From assembly GCA_947175335.1 (NCBI GenBank), contig CAMWMF010000003.1, positions 1 through 64,000 of the forward strand: 64,000 nucleotides of DNA, read 5' to 3'. This DNA comes from an uncultured Clostridia bacterium. Lineage in GTDB: Bacteria; Bacillota; Clostridia; Christensenellales; Pumilibacteraceae. Position 1 is the first letter of the stretch. The number at the start of each line of letters is the position of its first letter. The notes under the pieces were generated by a model, which ran no database searches, was not told the origin of the DNA, and was given only the letters and a program-made list of their open reading frames with translations. Both the position numbers and the translations under genes were made by a program. Shown in pieces: positions 33,857 through 43,009 of the stretch.

Positions 33857-35266
33857 ATGTTAGATCAAGAAATTTCCAATCTTTTGGCTTACGGACAAAA
33901 TTGTTTGTTGCTGGACGAGCTGGATTGCGCACAGGCTGCGCGGCGTATTTGCAAGCTGCTCAAAATAGCCGACTTTATGCCTATGGAAGCTGCCGAGGAA
34001 GTTGATACGGCGACTAATCCCAACAAGCTTGTCGCGCCGTTGTTGCAGTACGCAACCGAACAGAATATTGTAGGCGCGGACGGCGTAGCACAGCTTAAAG
34101 CCGAAATTATGGATGCTATCATGCTCAAACCGTCCGAGGTGAACGATTTGTTTGCCGATACGTATTCGGTCAACAAGCAAAAGGCGTTCGACTTTTTGTA
34201 CGACTATTCGGTAAAGAGCGGTTACGTCGACCCCGACGAGTGCGCCAAAAACGACCGCTGGGAAGCCAAGGAGCTTAAAAGTAAGATAGAAATAATAATC
34301 AACGTTATGCCGCAGGCAAAGACGGACAAGTATCCCAAATGCCCGCTGTGCCGCGAAAACGAAGGCTTCGGCGCGCGTGCCAATATGCGTACGGTTACGT
34401 GCGATATAGCGGGCGAGGAGTGGACTTACTGCTACTCCCGTCATCAGTACTTCGACAAGCACGGCGTGCTTGTAAGCGGCGAGCATACGCCGATGAAGGG
34501 CGGACTTGACACGGTGCAAAAGTTAGCCAACGCCGCAGACTTTGTCGGCGCGGACGGCTTTGTGTGCAGCGACTCGCTTGTCGCGTACGGCGGCGCACTC
34601 AACACCGAGCATGAGCACTTTAAAACGGGCTTCCGCACCACGCCTATGCTTAAACAGGGATTCAAGACGCGGCTCAAATCACAAGAGTATCCGTATTTGG
34701 AAATGGGTACGGTGGACTGGTACTCGACCGTAATTCGGTTCTCGCACTCCAATTTCGAAAAGATTACCGAGTTTGCCGACAAGCTTATCAGCGCGTGGAA
34801 AAGCTATTCGGACGAGCGCATAGCAAACGACGGCACCAAAAACTTTGTCAGTCTTGTTTGCCGCAAGCTTAACGGCAAATACTGCTTCGACGTAGTGCTT
34901 CGTTCGGCGGGACTTAAACGCCCGCGCATGGCCGCCGACTACGAGGAAATCAAAGCCGACGCCCTTTCCATAACCGACATTTTGGGTTACTTCGTACTGC
35001 CCAACAAGCTGTCCGAACAGCTCAAAACGGCACAGCTGTACTTGGACGGCACGCTGCCTTACGACAAGGAAACCAAAATCCCGCTTGCAAAGACGGTTGA
35101 GCGCCTTTTGAAAGCGCAGGGCGGCAATACGGTGAGCAAGCTGGAAGCTAAGCTTAATATCCACGACGAAGTGGACTTGGTTTGCGAAAAGATTCTCGCG
35201 TCCACCGCTATCGATCCCACAAGCTTGGAGCAATTCCTCGCAACCCTCGGCATTCGCCAAATGTAA
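33857..35266 (+). CDS. galT: Class II galactose-1-phosphate uridylyltransferase-like protein
   Basis: 469 aa. In the Leloir pathway GalT exchanges UMP between UDP-glucose and galactose-1-phosphate. The layout follows the Firmicute class II GalT family: N-terminal helical part (LLLDELDCAQAARRICKLL), YPKCPLCRENEGFGARANMR, then SGEHTPMKGG and the HxH-like catalytic region NTEHEHFKTG. The last block differs from the commoner SHDHYQGG, and no galK or galE is near, so substrate specificity may differ. Strong SD (AAGGAG). Recognised by motif order, not by a search. Confidence 0.72.
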   Translation: MLDQEISNLLAYGQNCLLLDELDCAQAARRICKLLKIADFMPMEAAEEVDTATNPNKLVAPLLQYATEQNIVGADGVAQLKAEIMDAIMLKPSEVNDLFADTYSVNKQKAFDFLYDYSVKSGYVDPDECAKNDRWEAKELKSKIEIIINVMPQAKTDKYPKCPLCRENEGFGARANMRTVTCDIAGEEWTYCYSRHQYFDKHGVLVSGEHTPMKGGLDTVQKLANAADFVGADGFVCSDSLVAYGGALNTEHEHFKTGFRTTPMLKQGFKTRLKSQEYPYLEMGTVDWYSTVIRFSHSNFEKITEFADKLISAWKSYSDERIANDGTKNFVSLVCRKLNGKYCFDVVLRSAGLKRPRMAADYEEIKADALSITDILGYFVLPNKLSEQLKTAQLYLDGTLPYDKETKIPLAKTVERLLKAQGGNTVSKLEAKLNIHDEVDLVCEKILASTAIDPTSLEQFLATLGIRQM

Positions 35267-35325
35267 TAAAACGAATAATGTAAACCGAAACGCCGCGTTA
35301 AAGCGCGTTTCCAATAGGGAATATA

Positions 35326-35358
35326 AAAAGCGAAGAATTTCAAAATTCTTCGCTTTTT
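35326..35358. terminator. Bidirectional terminator
   Basis: AAAAGCGAAGAATTT and AAATTCTTCGCTTTT form a near-perfect stem between convergent genes. Confidence 0.88.
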
Positions 35359-35388
35359 ATGATTACATGATAAATTGATACTTATTAG

Positions 35389-35913
35389 CTAAAAACGCTT
35401 GATACTGAATTTTTTACCGAGCTTTTGCCGCAAACATTCGTTTAACGTGTTTATGTCGCCTTCCGTAATGGAATTTTTCGGAACGATATGACATTGCATT
35501 TTGGATATATATAAAAAATAGTGAGTTGCGCTCTCCATAACTTTATACAAATAATCATAGCTATACGTAGATTCCGATTGCATGTTCTTACCGACTTGTT
35601 TTACATATAATGTATCGTTGTCGAATATGTAAATTTCATCTGTTTCGTCTGTAATATATTTGGCGGATTTATTAATATTTTTTTGCACAATCAATGAAAT
35701 TACCCAAATAAGCGGAGCAAAAAGCACCCCGAATACTGCCAGTGCAATACCCAAAATTCTGTCTTCATTGTCTGTGCCTAAAAAATAGCCAACTAATCCG
35801 ATTGCTATAAGCAAAATCGAAAAGATAAGCATTACCCAACCCAAACGTGCAAATGCATGTTTATTGAGTTGTTTCGTGCTATCGGCATTGAGTTTGGTTT
35901 CAAATTTTACCAT
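35389..35913 (-). CDS. Small membrane protein with a YcxB-like C-terminal domain
   Basis: 174 aa. Two TM helices at about residues 25-50 and 53-77 (LIFSILLIAIGLVGYFLG and ALAVFGVLFAPLIWVISLIV). The soluble C-terminal part (YIFDNDTLYVKQVGKN, YLYISKMQCHIVPKNSI) resembles the YcxB-like domain. ATG 35913 follows GAGG. Lower GC and different codon use from neighbours. It likely forms a transcript with the two minus-strand genes to its right; no function known. Confidence 0.75.
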   Translation of the reverse strand: MVKFETKLNADSTKQLNKHAFARLGWVMLIFSILLIAIGLVGYFLGTDNEDRILGIALAVFGVLFAPLIWVISLIVQKNINKSAKYITDETDEIYIFDNDTLYVKQVGKNMQSESTYSYDYLYKVMESATHYFLYISKMQCHIVPKNSITEGDINTLNECLRQKLGKKFSIKRF

Positions 35914-35939
35914 AATACGCCTCACTGAATTACGGTTTT

Positions 35940-36365
35940 TTACAAGCCTGTTGCGTCGACTATAAAAATCAGTCCTACAATCATCGCTGCGGCGGTGAGC
36001 AAAAACACGATAAGCGCTATCCACGAGATAGGACGGCGGTTGCAACGGAATTGGTACATTACGCCCAGCAGTCCGCCGAAGATATATTCGGCAAACATGA
36101 ATATCGCGCATATGATTATTATACCGACAAGCGCCCACAGTAGCAGTGCGCCGATACCGGCGTCATCCATTCCGTTAATAAGCGCGATAACGCCCCACAC
36201 GCACAGTAAAATAAATCCCGCAGTGAGTATGCTCGCTATAATTGCGGATATGCCGAAATACGAGGTTGTCGCCTTGTGGGCGGGGTCGGCGGAAATTTCT
36301 TTGTATTTTGTACTTGACTTTAACAGCAGTGTAAGCCAGCTCATTGCGCAGCCAATAGAACTCAT
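35940..36365 (-). CDS. Unrecognised four-TM membrane protein
   Basis: 141 aa, mostly hydrophobic: helices at about 40-63, 68-90 (ALLLWALVGIIIICAIFMFA), 92-105 and 112-138 (WIALIVFLLTAAAMIVGLIF). AAGGA precedes the ATG. It lies 33 bases downstream of the aldo/keto reductase and 26 bases upstream of the YcxB-like gene. No family recognised. Confidence 0.7.
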   Translation of the reverse strand: MSSIGCAMSWLTLLLKSSTKYKEISADPAHKATTSYFGISAIIASILTAGFILLCVWGVIALINGMDDAGIGALLLWALVGIIIICAIFMFAEYIFGGLLGVMYQFRCNRRPISWIALIVFLLTAAAMIVGLIFIVDATGL

Positions 36366-36398
36366 AATATATTTTTCCTTTATATTATAATTTGTAGT

Positions 36399-37334
36399 TT
36401 ACGGCAAAGTATGTCCAGCAGCTTCGTAAATCTTGTACCATTCGTAATCGGTTATCTGTACGTCGCAGCAGCCGCCGTACAGCTTTAAGTGCTTGTCGAG
36501 CGTCGTGCCGATAACCGCCTGCATATTAGCCGGGTGATGAAGTATCCACGCTATAGCCACCGCCTCGGGCGTTGTGTCGTATTTTTGCGCCAATCCTTCA
36601 AGCATAAAGTTGAGCGCGAAATACTTCTTTTTGGCATGCATGGTCAAAAACGCGCCGCTGTAATAATAACCCGTTTCGTCGGTGAACGAGCACTGCATTG
36701 TGCCGTATGTTTGAATGGTTATGTTATTCTTGCGGCAGTATTCGAGTATGCCGTCCGCTCGGTCGCATGAGCCTGCGATATTTGCGTTTATGCCGCTGTC
36801 TATGATAGGGCAGTACGCCGCGCTCATTTGCAGCTGGTTGATTTGCAGTTTTTGGTTGAGTGCGCTTTGCAGGTAATCTATTTGTGCGGAGGAAAAGTTG
36901 CTTACGCCGAACACGCGCACTTTCCCCGATTTTTCCAGCTCGTCAAAGGCCTTGGCAATTTGTTCGGGGCGCATAAGCGTGTCGGGGCGGTGCAGCAGTA
37001 AAATATCTATATAGTCGGTGTTAAGCCGTTTTAGCGAGCCGTTTACGCTTTCTATTATATGATTGTAGCTCAAATCGTACCATCCGCCGCGAATACCGCA
37101 CTTGGTTTGAAGTACCATTTTATCCCGCAAACTTTTGTTTGCCGCTATGATTTTTCCGTAAATTTCCTCGCACGCGCCGCCGCCGTAAATATCGGCGTGG
37201 TCGAACGTGTTTATTCCCATATCGAGTGCAAGGCGAACAAGCCGCTCGTTTTCGGGGAGCAGTTTATTTGCAATCCGCATACAGCCCAAAACAAGCGACG
37301 AGGATTGTATTCCGCCTATACTTTTATAATCCAT
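36399..37334 (-). CDS. Aldo/keto reductase
   Basis: 311 aa NAD(P)H-dependent oxidoreductase with a TIM barrel. Motifs: DMGINTFDHADIYGGGACEE (catalytic Asp and Tyr), LQTKCGIR (Lys), DILLLHRPD (His) and GVSNFSSAQID. Closest in style to the YdhF-like group. ATG 37334 has no SD; a promoter ends 6 bases upstream, indicating a leaderless message. The two small membrane genes follow on the same strand. Substrate unknown. Confidence 0.93.
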   Translation of the reverse strand: MDYKSIGGIQSSSLVLGCMRIANKLLPENERLVRLALDMGINTFDHADIYGGGACEEIYGKIIAANKSLRDKMVLQTKCGIRGGWYDLSYNHIIESVNGSLKRLNTDYIDILLLHRPDTLMRPEQIAKAFDELEKSGKVRVFGVSNFSSAQIDYLQSALNQKLQINQLQMSAAYCPIIDSGINANIAGSCDRADGILEYCRKNNITIQTYGTMQCSFTDETGYYYSGAFLTMHAKKKYFALNFMLEGLAQKYDTTPEAVAIAWILHHPANMQAVIGTTLDKHLKLYGGCCDVQITDYEWYKIYEAAGHTLP

Positions 37335-37340
37335 AAAATC

Positions 37341-37369
37341 ATTGTAGCATAAAGGCGGGCAAAAAGCAA
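37341..37369 (-). promoter_or_regulatory. Promoter of the aldo/keto reductase, leaderless layout
   Basis: Minus strand TTGCTT (37369-37364), 17-base spacer, TACAAT (37346-37341), then 6 bases and the ATG. Confidence 0.75.
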
Positions 37370-37440
37370 TAGTAAATATTAAATTGGCGTACCGATTTGT
37401 CAAATATTTTTCGGTTTGGTAATAAGTTGCCTAATCCGTC

Positions 37441-37469
37441 TTGACAATCGACGGCAAATATTATATACT
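37441..37469 (+). promoter_or_regulatory. Promoter of adhE
   Basis: TTGACA 37441-37446, 17-base spacer, TATACT 37464-37469. I see no clear Rex-type operator around it. Confidence 0.85.
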
Positions 37470-37517
37470 GTATACGTGCGATTTTTGCTTGCACGGCTAT
37501 ACATTTTTGGAGGTATT

Positions 37518-40118
37518 ATGGACGAACTCATTGTACAAGACGAACAGTCGCTTAAAGCGCTGATTAAGCGCGTAAGGGAAGCGCAAGTCAAGTACTCCAC
37601 GTACACTCAGGAGCAGGTGGACAAAATCTTTTTGGCCGCCGCTACCGCCGCCGACAAAGTAAGGCTCGACCTTGCGGAAATGGCTGTTACCGAAACGGGC
37701 ATGGGCATTGTGGAAGACAAGGTTATAAAGAACCACTACGCCGCGGAATACATTTACAACGCGTATCGCGACATTAAAACCTGTGACGTGGTAAGCCGCG
37801 ACGACTCGTACGGAGTGGAGGTTTTGGCAGAGCCTGTAGGCGTTATTGCGGCTATCGTTCCCACGACCAATCCTACGTCCACGGCAATATTCAAAGCGCT
37901 TCTCGCGTTAAAGACGAGAAACGGTCTTATATTCTCGCCGCACCCGCGCGCAAAGAACTGCACGATTGCGGCGGCAAAGGTCATACTTGACGCCGCCGTC
38001 AAGGCGGGCGCGCCCGAAGGCATTATCGGCTGGATAGACGTGCCCAGCGTCGCTTTGTCCGGCGCGGTCATGAGCGGCTGCGACCTTATTTTGGCTACTG
38101 GCGGCCCCGGCATGGTTCGTGCGGCGTACAGCTCGGGTAAGCCCGCAGTCGGCGTAGGCCCCGGCAATACTCCCGTAATTATAGACAGCTCGGCAAATAT
38201 CGAGCTTGCGGCGTCGTCCGTACTGCACAGCAAATCGTTCGATAACGGTATGATTTGCGCGTCCGAGCAGTCGGTTATAGTAATGAAGGACGTGTACGAT
38301 GCGTTCAAAAAGGAATTGGCTTACCGCGGCGCGTACTTCCTTAACGAGGAAGAAACGGAAAAGGTTCGCGGCACTATACTTATAAACGGCTCGGTCAACG
38401 CCAAGATAGTTGGTCAGTCCGCGCCGACTATCGCAAAGCTTTGCGGCTTCGAAGTACCGCAAACCGCTAGGATATTGGTGGGCGAGGTAACCAGTGTCGA
38501 GCTTGCCGAACCGTTTGCGCACGAAAAGCTTTCGCCCGTGCTTGCAATGTACAAGGCGGAGGACTTTGAGGACGCGCTCAAAAAGGCGGAAAAGCTTGTA
38601 GCCGACGGCGGCTACGGACACACATCCGTCATTTACGCTAACGAATATTCGGCGGCGGATAAGATTTCGCGCTTCGGCGACCTGATGAAGACCTGCCGCA
38701 TACTTGTTAACACGCCTGCGGCTCAAGGCGGCATAGGCGATATTTACAACTTTAAGCTTCTTCCGTCGCTCACACTCGGTTGCGGGTCGTGGGGCGGCAA
38801 CTCTGTATCGGAAAACGTGTCGGTCAAGCACTTGTTAAACTACAAGACAGTAGCAAAAAGGAGAGAGAATATGCTGTGGTTCCGCGCGCCGGAAAAGGTT
38901 TACTTCAAAAAAGGCTGCATGCCCGTCGCTTTGCAAGAGCTTAAAGAAATGGGCAAAAAGCGCGTGTTTATAGTCACCGACGAGTTCTTGTTCAAGAGCG
39001 GGTTCAGTAAGCTCGTAAGCGACAGACTCAACGAGATGGGCATAGTAAACACAACGTTCAGCGACGTTCAGCCCGACCCGACGCTCGCTTCGGCAAAGAA
39101 AGGCGCGGAGGCTATGCGCTCGTTCGAACCCGACGCTATCGTAGCGCTCGGCGGCGGCTCGGCGCTTGACGCGGGCAAGATTATGTGGGTGTTGTACGAG
39201 CATCCCGAAGTCGATTTTGCGGATATGGCAATGCGCTTTATGGATATCCGCAAACGCGTATACAAGTTCCCCAAGATGGGCGACAAGGCGTACTTTGTCG
39301 CTATCACGACCACCGCGGGTACCGGCTCGGAGGTCACGCCGTTCGCCGTTATCACCGACGAATCGACTGGCATGAAATACCCGATTGCCGATTATGAGCT
39401 TTTGCCCAAGATGGCAATCTGCGATCCCGCGCTTATGATGAGCATTCCCAAAGGCCTTACCGCCAACTCCGGCTACGACGCTATGGTGCACTCGTTAGAG
39501 GCTATTGCGTCCGTAATGTCCAGCGAGTACACCGACGGCATTGCCAAGGAAGCTATAAAGATGATATTCGACTACCTGCCGACTGCGTACAAAAACGGTT
39601 CGGATGAATTAGCTCGCGCAAAAATGGCCAACGCCGCTACTATGGCGGGTATGGCGTTTGCAAACGCGTTCCTCGGCATTTGCCACTCTATGGCGCACAA
39701 GCTCGGCTCCTTCCACCACTTGCCGCACGGCATGGCTAACGCGTTGCTTCTTCCCGAAGTTATGCGCTTTAACGCCGTCGAGGCTCCTACCAAGATAGGC
39801 ACCTTCCCGCAATACGACCACCCCGTGTGCCTGCGTCGCTATGCCGACGTTGCCGAATCGGTAGGCATCAAGGGCAAGACCGACGAGGAGAAGTTTGAAA
39901 AGCTTATAACCAAGCTGGAAGATTTGCGCAAGGAAATTGGCTTGCCCGCAACTATTAAGGACGCAGGCGTGTCCGAAGAGCAGTTCTTAAAGACGCTCGA
40001 CCAAATGAGCCGCGACGCATTCGACGATCAATGCACAGGCGCCAACCCGCGCTATCCGATGATTGCCGAAATCAAGCAAATGTATCTCAACGCTTACTAC
40101 GGAAAGGAGGGTAAATAA
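37518..40118 (+). CDS. adhE: Bifunctional acetaldehyde-CoA/alcohol dehydrogenase
   Basis: 866 aa. Reduces acetyl-CoA to acetaldehyde and then ethanol, reoxidising two NADH. The N-terminal half is an aldehyde dehydrogenase with PTTNPTSTAIFKAL and active-site Cys in NGMICASEQSV. The C-terminal half is an iron alcohol dehydrogenase with GGGSALDAGKIMW and metal-site histidines in GICHSMAHKLGSFHHLPHG. AdhE normally assembles into spirosomes. GGAGG precedes ATG 37518. The enzyme marks ethanol fermentation; the neighbouring H2-sensing cassette suggests redox-linked control. Confidence 0.97.
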   Translation: MDELIVQDEQSLKALIKRVREAQVKYSTYTQEQVDKIFLAAATAADKVRLDLAEMAVTETGMGIVEDKVIKNHYAAEYIYNAYRDIKTCDVVSRDDSYGVEVLAEPVGVIAAIVPTTNPTSTAIFKALLALKTRNGLIFSPHPRAKNCTIAAAKVILDAAVKAGAPEGIIGWIDVPSVALSGAVMSGCDLILATGGPGMVRAAYSSGKPAVGVGPGNTPVIIDSSANIELAASSVLHSKSFDNGMICASEQSVIVMKDVYDAFKKELAYRGAYFLNEEETEKVRGTILINGSVNAKIVGQSAPTIAKLCGFEVPQTARILVGEVTSVELAEPFAHEKLSPVLAMYKAEDFEDALKKAEKLVADGGYGHTSVIYANEYSAADKISRFGDLMKTCRILVNTPAAQGGIGDIYNFKLLPSLTLGCGSWGGNSVSENVSVKHLLNYKTVAKRRENMLWFRAPEKVYFKKGCMPVALQELKEMGKKRVFIVTDEFLFKSGFSKLVSDRLNEMGIVNTTFSDVQPDPTLASAKKGAEAMRSFEPDAIVALGGGSALDAGKIMWVLYEHPEVDFADMAMRFMDIRKRVYKFPKMGDKAYFVAITTTAGTGSEVTPFAVITDESTGMKYPIADYELLPKMAICDPALMMSIPKGLTANSGYDAMVHSLEAIASVMSSEYTDGIAKEAIKMIFDYLPTAYKNGSDELARAKMANAATMAGMAFANAFLGICHSMAHKLGSFHHLPHGMANALLLPEVMRFNAVEAPTKIGTFPQYDHPVCLRRYADVAESVGIKGKTDEEKFEKLITKLEDLRKEIGLPATIKDAGVSEEQFLKTLDQMSRDAFDDQCTGANPRYPMIAEIKQMYLNAYYGKEGK

Positions 40119-40120
40119 TT

Positions 40121-40867
40121 ATGGCATTAACCGAAATTGCAACCCGTCCCAATAAGACGGTTTACAGAGAAGGCGACCTTTGCTACAAGGTATTTGCCGC
40201 CGACTACAAAAAGTCGGATATATTCAACGAAGTGCTCAACCAAACGCGAGTAGAGGAGACCGGCTTGTTTGTGCCTAAGGTACACGAAGTCAAGCGTTTG
40301 GACGACGGCAGACTTGCTATCGTAATGGACTACGTAGAAGGTAAATCGCTTGCCAAGATGATAGAGGAAAACCCCGAAAAGAAGGACGAGTACATCCTTA
40401 AACTCATCGATATCCAGCTTTCCATGCACAGACTTACCGCGCCAGAGCTTAACAAGCAACACGCCAAGTTTACGCGCAAGATAGAGCTGTCGGGGCTGGA
40501 CGCCACTACAAGGTACGAGCTTCAAATGCGTTTGGACGGCATGCGCAAGCACAATAAGCTGTGCCACGGCGACTTTAACCCGTCCAACGTTATTATTACG
40601 GAAAGCGGCGACGCGTGCGTAATCGACTGGTCGCACGCAACTATCGGCAACGCTTCCGCCGACACTGCGCGTACGTACCTGCTGTTCATGCTTGCGGGCG
40701 ATACCAAAACTGCGGTGTTTTACCTTCAAAACTTCTGTAAGAAAGCGGACACCGCTTTGCAGTACGTTCAAAACTGGCTGCCTATCGTCGCGGCTTCCCA
40801 AATGGTCAAGGGCAAACCGCAGGAGCGCGAAATGCTTGCCAAGTGGGCTGACGTTTGCTTATATTAA
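40121..40867 (+). CDS. APH/choline kinase-fold phosphotransferase
   Basis: 248 aa. Protein-kinase-like small-molecule kinase: VMDYVEGKSLAKMI hinge, LCHGDFNPSNVII (catalytic HGDxxxxN) and CVIDWSHATIG (metal Asp). AGGAGG precedes the ATG, 2 bases after adhE, so they are co-transcribed. Relatives include aminoglycoside, choline and fructosamine kinases; resistance is not implied here. It may phosphorylate a metabolite damaged by acetaldehyde or sugars, a guess from context. Confidence 0.85.
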   Translation: MALTEIATRPNKTVYREGDLCYKVFAADYKKSDIFNEVLNQTRVEETGLFVPKVHEVKRLDDGRLAIVMDYVEGKSLAKMIEENPEKKDEYILKLIDIQLSMHRLTAPELNKQHAKFTRKIELSGLDATTRYELQMRLDGMRKHNKLCHGDFNPSNVIITESGDACVIDWSHATIGNASADTARTYLLFMLAGDTKTAVFYLQNFCKKADTALQYVQNWLPIVAASQMVKGKPQEREMLAKWADVCLY

Positions 40868-41006
40868 TTCGGAATTCGGAATGCGGAATTATGAATTACG
40901 GATTGCGCTGACGCGCCATTATTAAATTAATAAGCGCATCTCGTAATCCGTAATTTTTATATTTTATCAATGTGCGCTTGCGCACAAAACATTAATTCCG
41001 AATTTA
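40866..41006. repeat. Intergenic element bounded by AATTCGGAATT / AATTCCGAATT
   Basis: Left end 40866-40903 carries direct GGAATT units; right end 40993-41004 is the inverted unit. An inner inverted pair, AATTACGGATT and AATCCGTAATT, nests within, so the ~140-bp piece can fold as a hairpin. It starts directly at the stop codon of the preceding gene. Confidence 0.65.
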
Positions 41007-41034
41007 ACTTTATCTTATATTATAGAGGATTCAT

Positions 41035-41280
41035 ATGATACTAAGTGTTTGTGTGGGCAGTTCCTGCCATCTTAAAGGCTCGTACGACGTTATAGAAACG
41101 TTCAAGCGCCTTATAGCCGAGCGCGGTTTGGCGGACAAAATCGAGCTTCGCGCTTGCTTTTGCCTCAATCGGTGCAGCGACGGCGTTGCGGTCAAGGCTG
41201 ACGGCAACTACATACTCGGCGTAAACGGCGCCAACGCCGAACAAAAGTTCGACGACGAAATTTTGCCGTTATTGGGATAG
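41035..41280 (+). CDS. Thioredoxin-like [2Fe-2S] ferredoxin (NuoE C-terminal type)
   Basis: 81 aa. Cluster ligands fit the CxxxxC...CxxxC pattern: C6 and C11 in CVGSSC, C43 and C47 in CLNRC. Matches the small NuoE-like/HymA-type subunit found beside [FeFe] hydrogenases. GAGG upstream. It leads the hydrogenase cassette and probably passes electrons to or from the sensor hydrogenase. Confidence 0.9.
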   Translation: MILSVCVGSSCHLKGSYDVIETFKRLIAERGLADKIELRACFCLNRCSDGVAVKADGNYILGVNGANAEQKFDDEILPLLG

Positions 41281-41284
41281 TGCC

Positions 41285-43009
41285 ATGTTGTATCTCGATT
41301 TTCAAAAGGCAAACTGCAAAAATTGTTATAAGTGCTTGCGCGCTTGTCCCGTCAAGGCTATCGACGCACAGGGCGGTCAGGCCAAGATAATAGAGAGTCG
41401 TTGTATACTGTGCGGGCATTGCACCGTTGCTTGTCCGCGAAACGCCAAAAGCGTTCACAACGATTCCGACGCTATTCTTCGGCTGCTCCAAAAAAGCGAC
41501 AAGGTTATCGCTTCGGTCGCACCCGCATTTGTCGCGTCGTTCGGGCTTAGCTCGTTCGAGCCGATGCGCACTGCGCTCAAAGCAATAGGCTTTTACGACG
41601 CGTTCGAAACGTCGGAGGGTGCGGCGGCGGTAACAGCCGAGTATAAAAAACTTCTCGCATCGGGTAAGTACGAAAACTTTATCACTTCGGCATGTCCCGC
41701 GGTAAACCGCGCCATCGAGCTGTATCACCACGACGCGCTCAAATACCTCGCGCCTGTTGATTCGCCGATGGTCGCCCATGCCAAAATATTAAAGAAACGC
41801 TACGAGGGCGCCGACATAGTGTTTGTCGGACCGTGCATTGCCAAAAAGCGTGAAGCCAAGGAAAGCGGCGTGCTATCGGGCGCGCTTACATTCGAGGAGC
41901 TTACGGCGATACTCGCGCAAAAGGGTGTGGAAATAGTAGATACGCCCGCGCCGACTATGCCCAAAAAGCAAGCTGAAAAGGTGAGCGCAAAAGCGTCCGC
42001 CGAGGTCGCAGCTACCGCTGAACAAACGACACTCAAAGCCAAGTATTATCCTATATCGCGCGGCATAATCAAGTCGTTCGACGAGTTCCCCGACGGATAT
42101 GAGTACATAGCGGTGGACGGCGTAAACAGGCTCGACCAAGCCATAGAGGATTTGCTGTCCGTCAAGCATGTGTTTTTGGAGATAAACGCCTGCGAGGGCG
42201 CGTGCGTAAACGGACCGTGTTCCATTAAGCGCGCGGGCGGCAGCGTGGAAGCCAACGTTAAGGTGCGCAACTACGTTAGCAGTGTGCCTGCCGACGTGGT
42301 GCCCGATTATCCCGATATATCCAAAATGTTCAAGCCCAAAAAGGCAGGGGACAGAGTGCCAACCGAGGACGAAATCAAGGCTGTGCTTGCAAGCACGGGC
42401 AAGACCTGCGAAGCCGATGAGCTTAACTGCGGCGCTTGCGGATATTCGACGTGCCGAGAAAAGGCGTGGGCTGTAATCAACGGCTATGCCGAGGTGGAAA
42501 TGTGCGTGCCGTACATGCGCGAAAAAGCGGAGTCCATGGGCAACGTCATAATAGAAAACAGCCCCAACGGCATTATCGTTTGCGGCGACGATTTGTCTAT
42601 ATCGGAAATCAACCGCAAGGCGCAAGCCATGATAGGCATAAAATCGCCCGATTACATATTCGATTGCTTCGACCCGACCGCGGCGTTTAAGGCTGCGGAC
42701 AGCGGCAAGCCCGTTCACGTAGACAAGCTGAAAATAGACAAAACCGGCAAGTACGTGGACATGATGATTGTGCCGCTTGAAAAGGAAAAAGCGCTTTTGG
42801 TCGTGCTTACCGACATAACCGAAAAGGTCAATTACGACGAGGAGCTTAGCAAGGTCAAGCGCGACACTCTTGCCGTAACCGATACGGTTATCGAAAAGCA
42901 AATGCGCGTGGCGCAGGAAATCGCGTCGCTGCTCGGCGAAACGACGGCTGAAACCAAGGTTGCTCTATTAAAACTTAAAGCTACCATGATTGAGGATAAG
43001 GACAATTGA
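41285..43009 (+). CDS. Sensory [FeFe] hydrogenase with PAS domain (HydS-like, group C)
   Basis: 574 aa. Residues 11-51 form a 2[4Fe-4S] ferredoxin domain (C11/C14/C17/C21 and C40/C43/C46/C50). The H-cluster domain has variant motifs: L1 TSACPAV (second Cys position is Ala), L2 VGPCIAKKRE, L3 NACEGACVNGPC. These variants mark putative sensory rather than high-turnover enzymes. A four-cysteine Fe-S motif (CGACGYSTC) follows, then a PAS domain (IIENSPNGIIVCGDD) and a C-terminal coiled region. It overlaps the SpoIIE-type phosphatase (TTGA), the expected output partner. Likely senses H2 or redox state. Confidence 0.9.
   Translation: MLYLDFQKANCKNCYKCLRACPVKAIDAQGGQAKIIESRCILCGHCTVACPRNAKSVHNDSDAILRLLQKSDKVIASVAPAFVASFGLSSFEPMRTALKAIGFYDAFETSEGAAAVTAEYKKLLASGKYENFITSACPAVNRAIELYHHDALKYLAPVDSPMVAHAKILKKRYEGADIVFVGPCIAKKREAKESGVLSGALTFEELTAILAQKGVEIVDTPAPTMPKKQAEKVSAKASAEVAATAEQTTLKAKYYPISRGIIKSFDEFPDGYEYIAVDGVNRLDQAIEDLLSVKHVFLEINACEGACVNGPCSIKRAGGSVEANVKVRNYVSSVPADVVPDYPDISKMFKPKKAGDRVPTEDEIKAVLASTGKTCEADELNCGACGYSTCREKAWAVINGYAEVEMCVPYMREKAESMGNVIIENSPNGIIVCGDDLSISEINRKAQAMIGIKSPDYIFDCFDPTAAFKAADSGKPVHVDKLKIDKTGKYVDMMIVPLEKEKALLVVLTDITEKVNYDEELSKVKRDTLAVTDTVIEKQMRVAQEIASLLGETTAETKVALLKLKATMIEDKDN

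Noticed and set aside
40121-40867. Aminoglycoside resistance gene
   Set aside because: Only the general APH fold is visible; co-transcription with adhE suggests a metabolic kinase.
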